A DNA stretch of 13,049 bases from positions 1 through 13,049 of the forward strand of contig JAJHQT010000019.1 of assembly GCA_020833205.1 (NCBI GenBank). Reading direction: 5' to 3'. Positions within the stretch are counted from its first letter, which is position 1. The number at the start of each line of letters is the position of its first letter. The notes under the pieces are model-generated. The model saw only the letters and a list, made by a program, of their open reading frames with translations, was not told the origin of the DNA and did no database searches. A program made the position numbers and the translations under genes. Of this stretch, positions 12,284-13,049 are shown in pieces. Source of the DNA: Pyrobaculum sp. (GTDB lineage Archaea > Thermoproteota > Thermoprotei > Thermoproteales > Thermoproteaceae).

Positions 12284-12343
12284 ATAAGACGCCCCGCCTG
12301 GGCCTCGGGGTGCTCTGGACCCTTGCCGTAGGTGTCGTCTTAT
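12284..12343. repeat. Inverted repeat with nested hairpin
   Basis: ATAAGACG (12284-12291) is the exact complement of CGTCTTAT (12336-12343). Inside, CCCCG (12292-12296) pairs with CGGGG (12306-12310), stacked directly on the outer stem, and a weaker ACC/GGT hairpin (about 12319-12333) can form beside it, giving a three-way-junction-like fold. It lies 42 bases before the ATG of the last gene. It could be a structured leader, or a mobile element trace beside the pseudogene. Confidence 0.4.
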
Positions 12344-12384
12344 TTTAGCTGATGGGGTTTTTGGCAAGAGGGCCTGTTTAGTAC

Positions 12385-13049
12385 ATGTACGTCTTGACTC
12401 GGAGATTTTCCTCTCTGCCTCTGGAAAATGGATGCATAGAGCTTGCAGGGGGCGTGCTTACGTTTTCTGAAAGATGCCAAGGCCGCTACTTGGTGGCTAA
12501 GCGCGGCGTATATCCCTCCTCCAAGCCTGTAAAGGCGGTGGAGGAGCTGTACATCGCCGAGGGCCCGCCGCTCCGCGTAGATCTGGTCGCTGGAAGGGCT
12601 GAAGAGAGCCTTCGCCTATTTCAGAACTTTGTAAAGGCTGGGCTTTGGCGGGAGCTGGCGTCTTCTTTCTACGCCGCGGTGTCTTCCTATGCCGCAAGAT
12701 GCCACTACTGCACAGCGGTGGTAGATGTGGCGTTGAAAAGGCCGATAGCGCTTAAAAACATCATCTCAAAACCTTCGCGAGGCGTGGAGGTGTCTGCGGA
12801 GGAGAGACGCGGCGCGTATCATATAGAGGTGGTGTCTATCCCAGGCCACTCGCAACGTTTCAAGGAGGTTGTTGTCGAGATTTTTCACGTTGCAGATGCG
12901 ATAAAAGCTGTGAAGTTTGGCGCCGTTGCGGAACCCCCGCTTACGCTTTACCTAGGTCAATCCAGTAGCCGCGGCGATGGCTCTACGAAGTTTATCTCGC
13001 AACCGTTTAGAAAATACGAAGACGTGCTTCACGTAAGTACACGTCTGCT
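12385..13049 (+). CDS. Unknown protein, N-terminal 221 residues (cut by right edge)
   Basis: The frame is open from ATG 12385 to the end of the window; an in-frame TAG two codons upstream of the ATG rules out a longer start. I recognise no family. The visible part has no membrane segment. It begins with a beta-like region (FSSLPLENGCIELAGGVLTF), then a helical part with RCHYC (Cys106 and Cys109) that might be half of a metal site, and a mixed region with EVVSIPGHSQRFKEVVVEIFH. GTG, GCG and AGA codons are used as in the other genes. The TATA spacing seen elsewhere is poor here (only a GGTTTTTGG run about 25 bases upstream), while a TTATTTTAG at 12340-12348 would give a leader of about 15 bases. 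Confidence 0.7.
   Translation, partial: MYVLTRRFSSLPLENGCIELAGGVLTFSERCQGRYLVAKRGVYPSSKPVKAVEELYIAEGPPLRVDLVAGRAEESLRLFQNFVKAGLWRELASSFYAAVSSYAARCHYCTAVVDVALKRPIALKNIISKPSRGVEVSAEERRGAYHIEVVSIPGHSQRFKEVVVEIFHVADAIKAVKFGAVAEPPLTLYLGQSSSRGDGSTKFISQPFRKYEDVLHVSTRL

Larger units (their letters stand above)
11972..12384. other. 413-base gap with gene debris
   Basis: Apart from the membrane gene promoter, this stretch holds the acyltransferase pseudogene (12114-12275), an inverted repeat (12284-12343), and at 12037-12116 on the plus strand a run of codons reading as a hydrophobic segment (LLLLINATASAVPISTIPF) that may be a second gene relic or chance. No intact gene is seen. Confidence 0.5.

Overview
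The window reads as chromosomal DNA of a hyperthermophilic crenarchaeon of the order Thermoproteales, most likely a Pyrobaculum. The inference rests on fairly GC-rich genes set between AT-rich promoter spots, start codons that sit about 22-26 bases after the centre of a TATA box with no ribosome binding site (leaderless mRNAs), and the gene set itself: a crenarchaeal SpeH-type decarboxylase, archaeal hexulose phosphate isomerase, a Sulfolobus-type MTA/purine nucleoside phosphorylase, an M42 aminopeptidase and UbiX. No tRNA, rRNA, CRISPR array or intact insertion sequence was found.

Left part (1-3606, all minus strand): the N-terminal half of an aconitase runs off the left edge; then a two-gene unit of an unknown 190-residue protein and a small DUF1922-like zinc ribbon, 3-hexulose-6-phosphate isomerase (hxlB), a pyruvoyl-dependent AdoMet/arginine decarboxylase, and a 31-residue protein that is 61% glutamate with tryptophan at residues 4, 11, 18 and 25 (exact heptad spacing). 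The last is the most unusual object in the window. An AT-rich spacer of 382 bases with a 12-bp-stem hairpin and a perfect 12-bp palindrome follows.

Middle part (3989-9233): a COG1237-type metallo-beta-lactamase-fold protein; an unknown 238-residue protein whose stop codon overlaps the ubiX start; a 54-residue protein convergent with ubiX; a LysO-family membrane exporter divergent from a small CxxC/CxxC protein; an M42 peptidase; and a nucleoside phosphorylase that lacks the usual catalytic aspartate.

Right part (9356-13049): a left-handed beta-helix acyltransferase, divergent from two tandem coiled-coil proteins (112 and 411 residues), a convergent three-helix membrane protein of 98 residues, a decayed partial copy of the acyltransferase (12114-12275), a foldable inverted repeat, and an unknown gene cut by the right edge.

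Most genes have their own promoter, so there are few operons (190 aa + zinc ribbon; 238 aa + ubiX). At two places (8521/8568 and 10057/10106) one TATA-like element lies exactly midway between two divergent start codons and can serve both directions.
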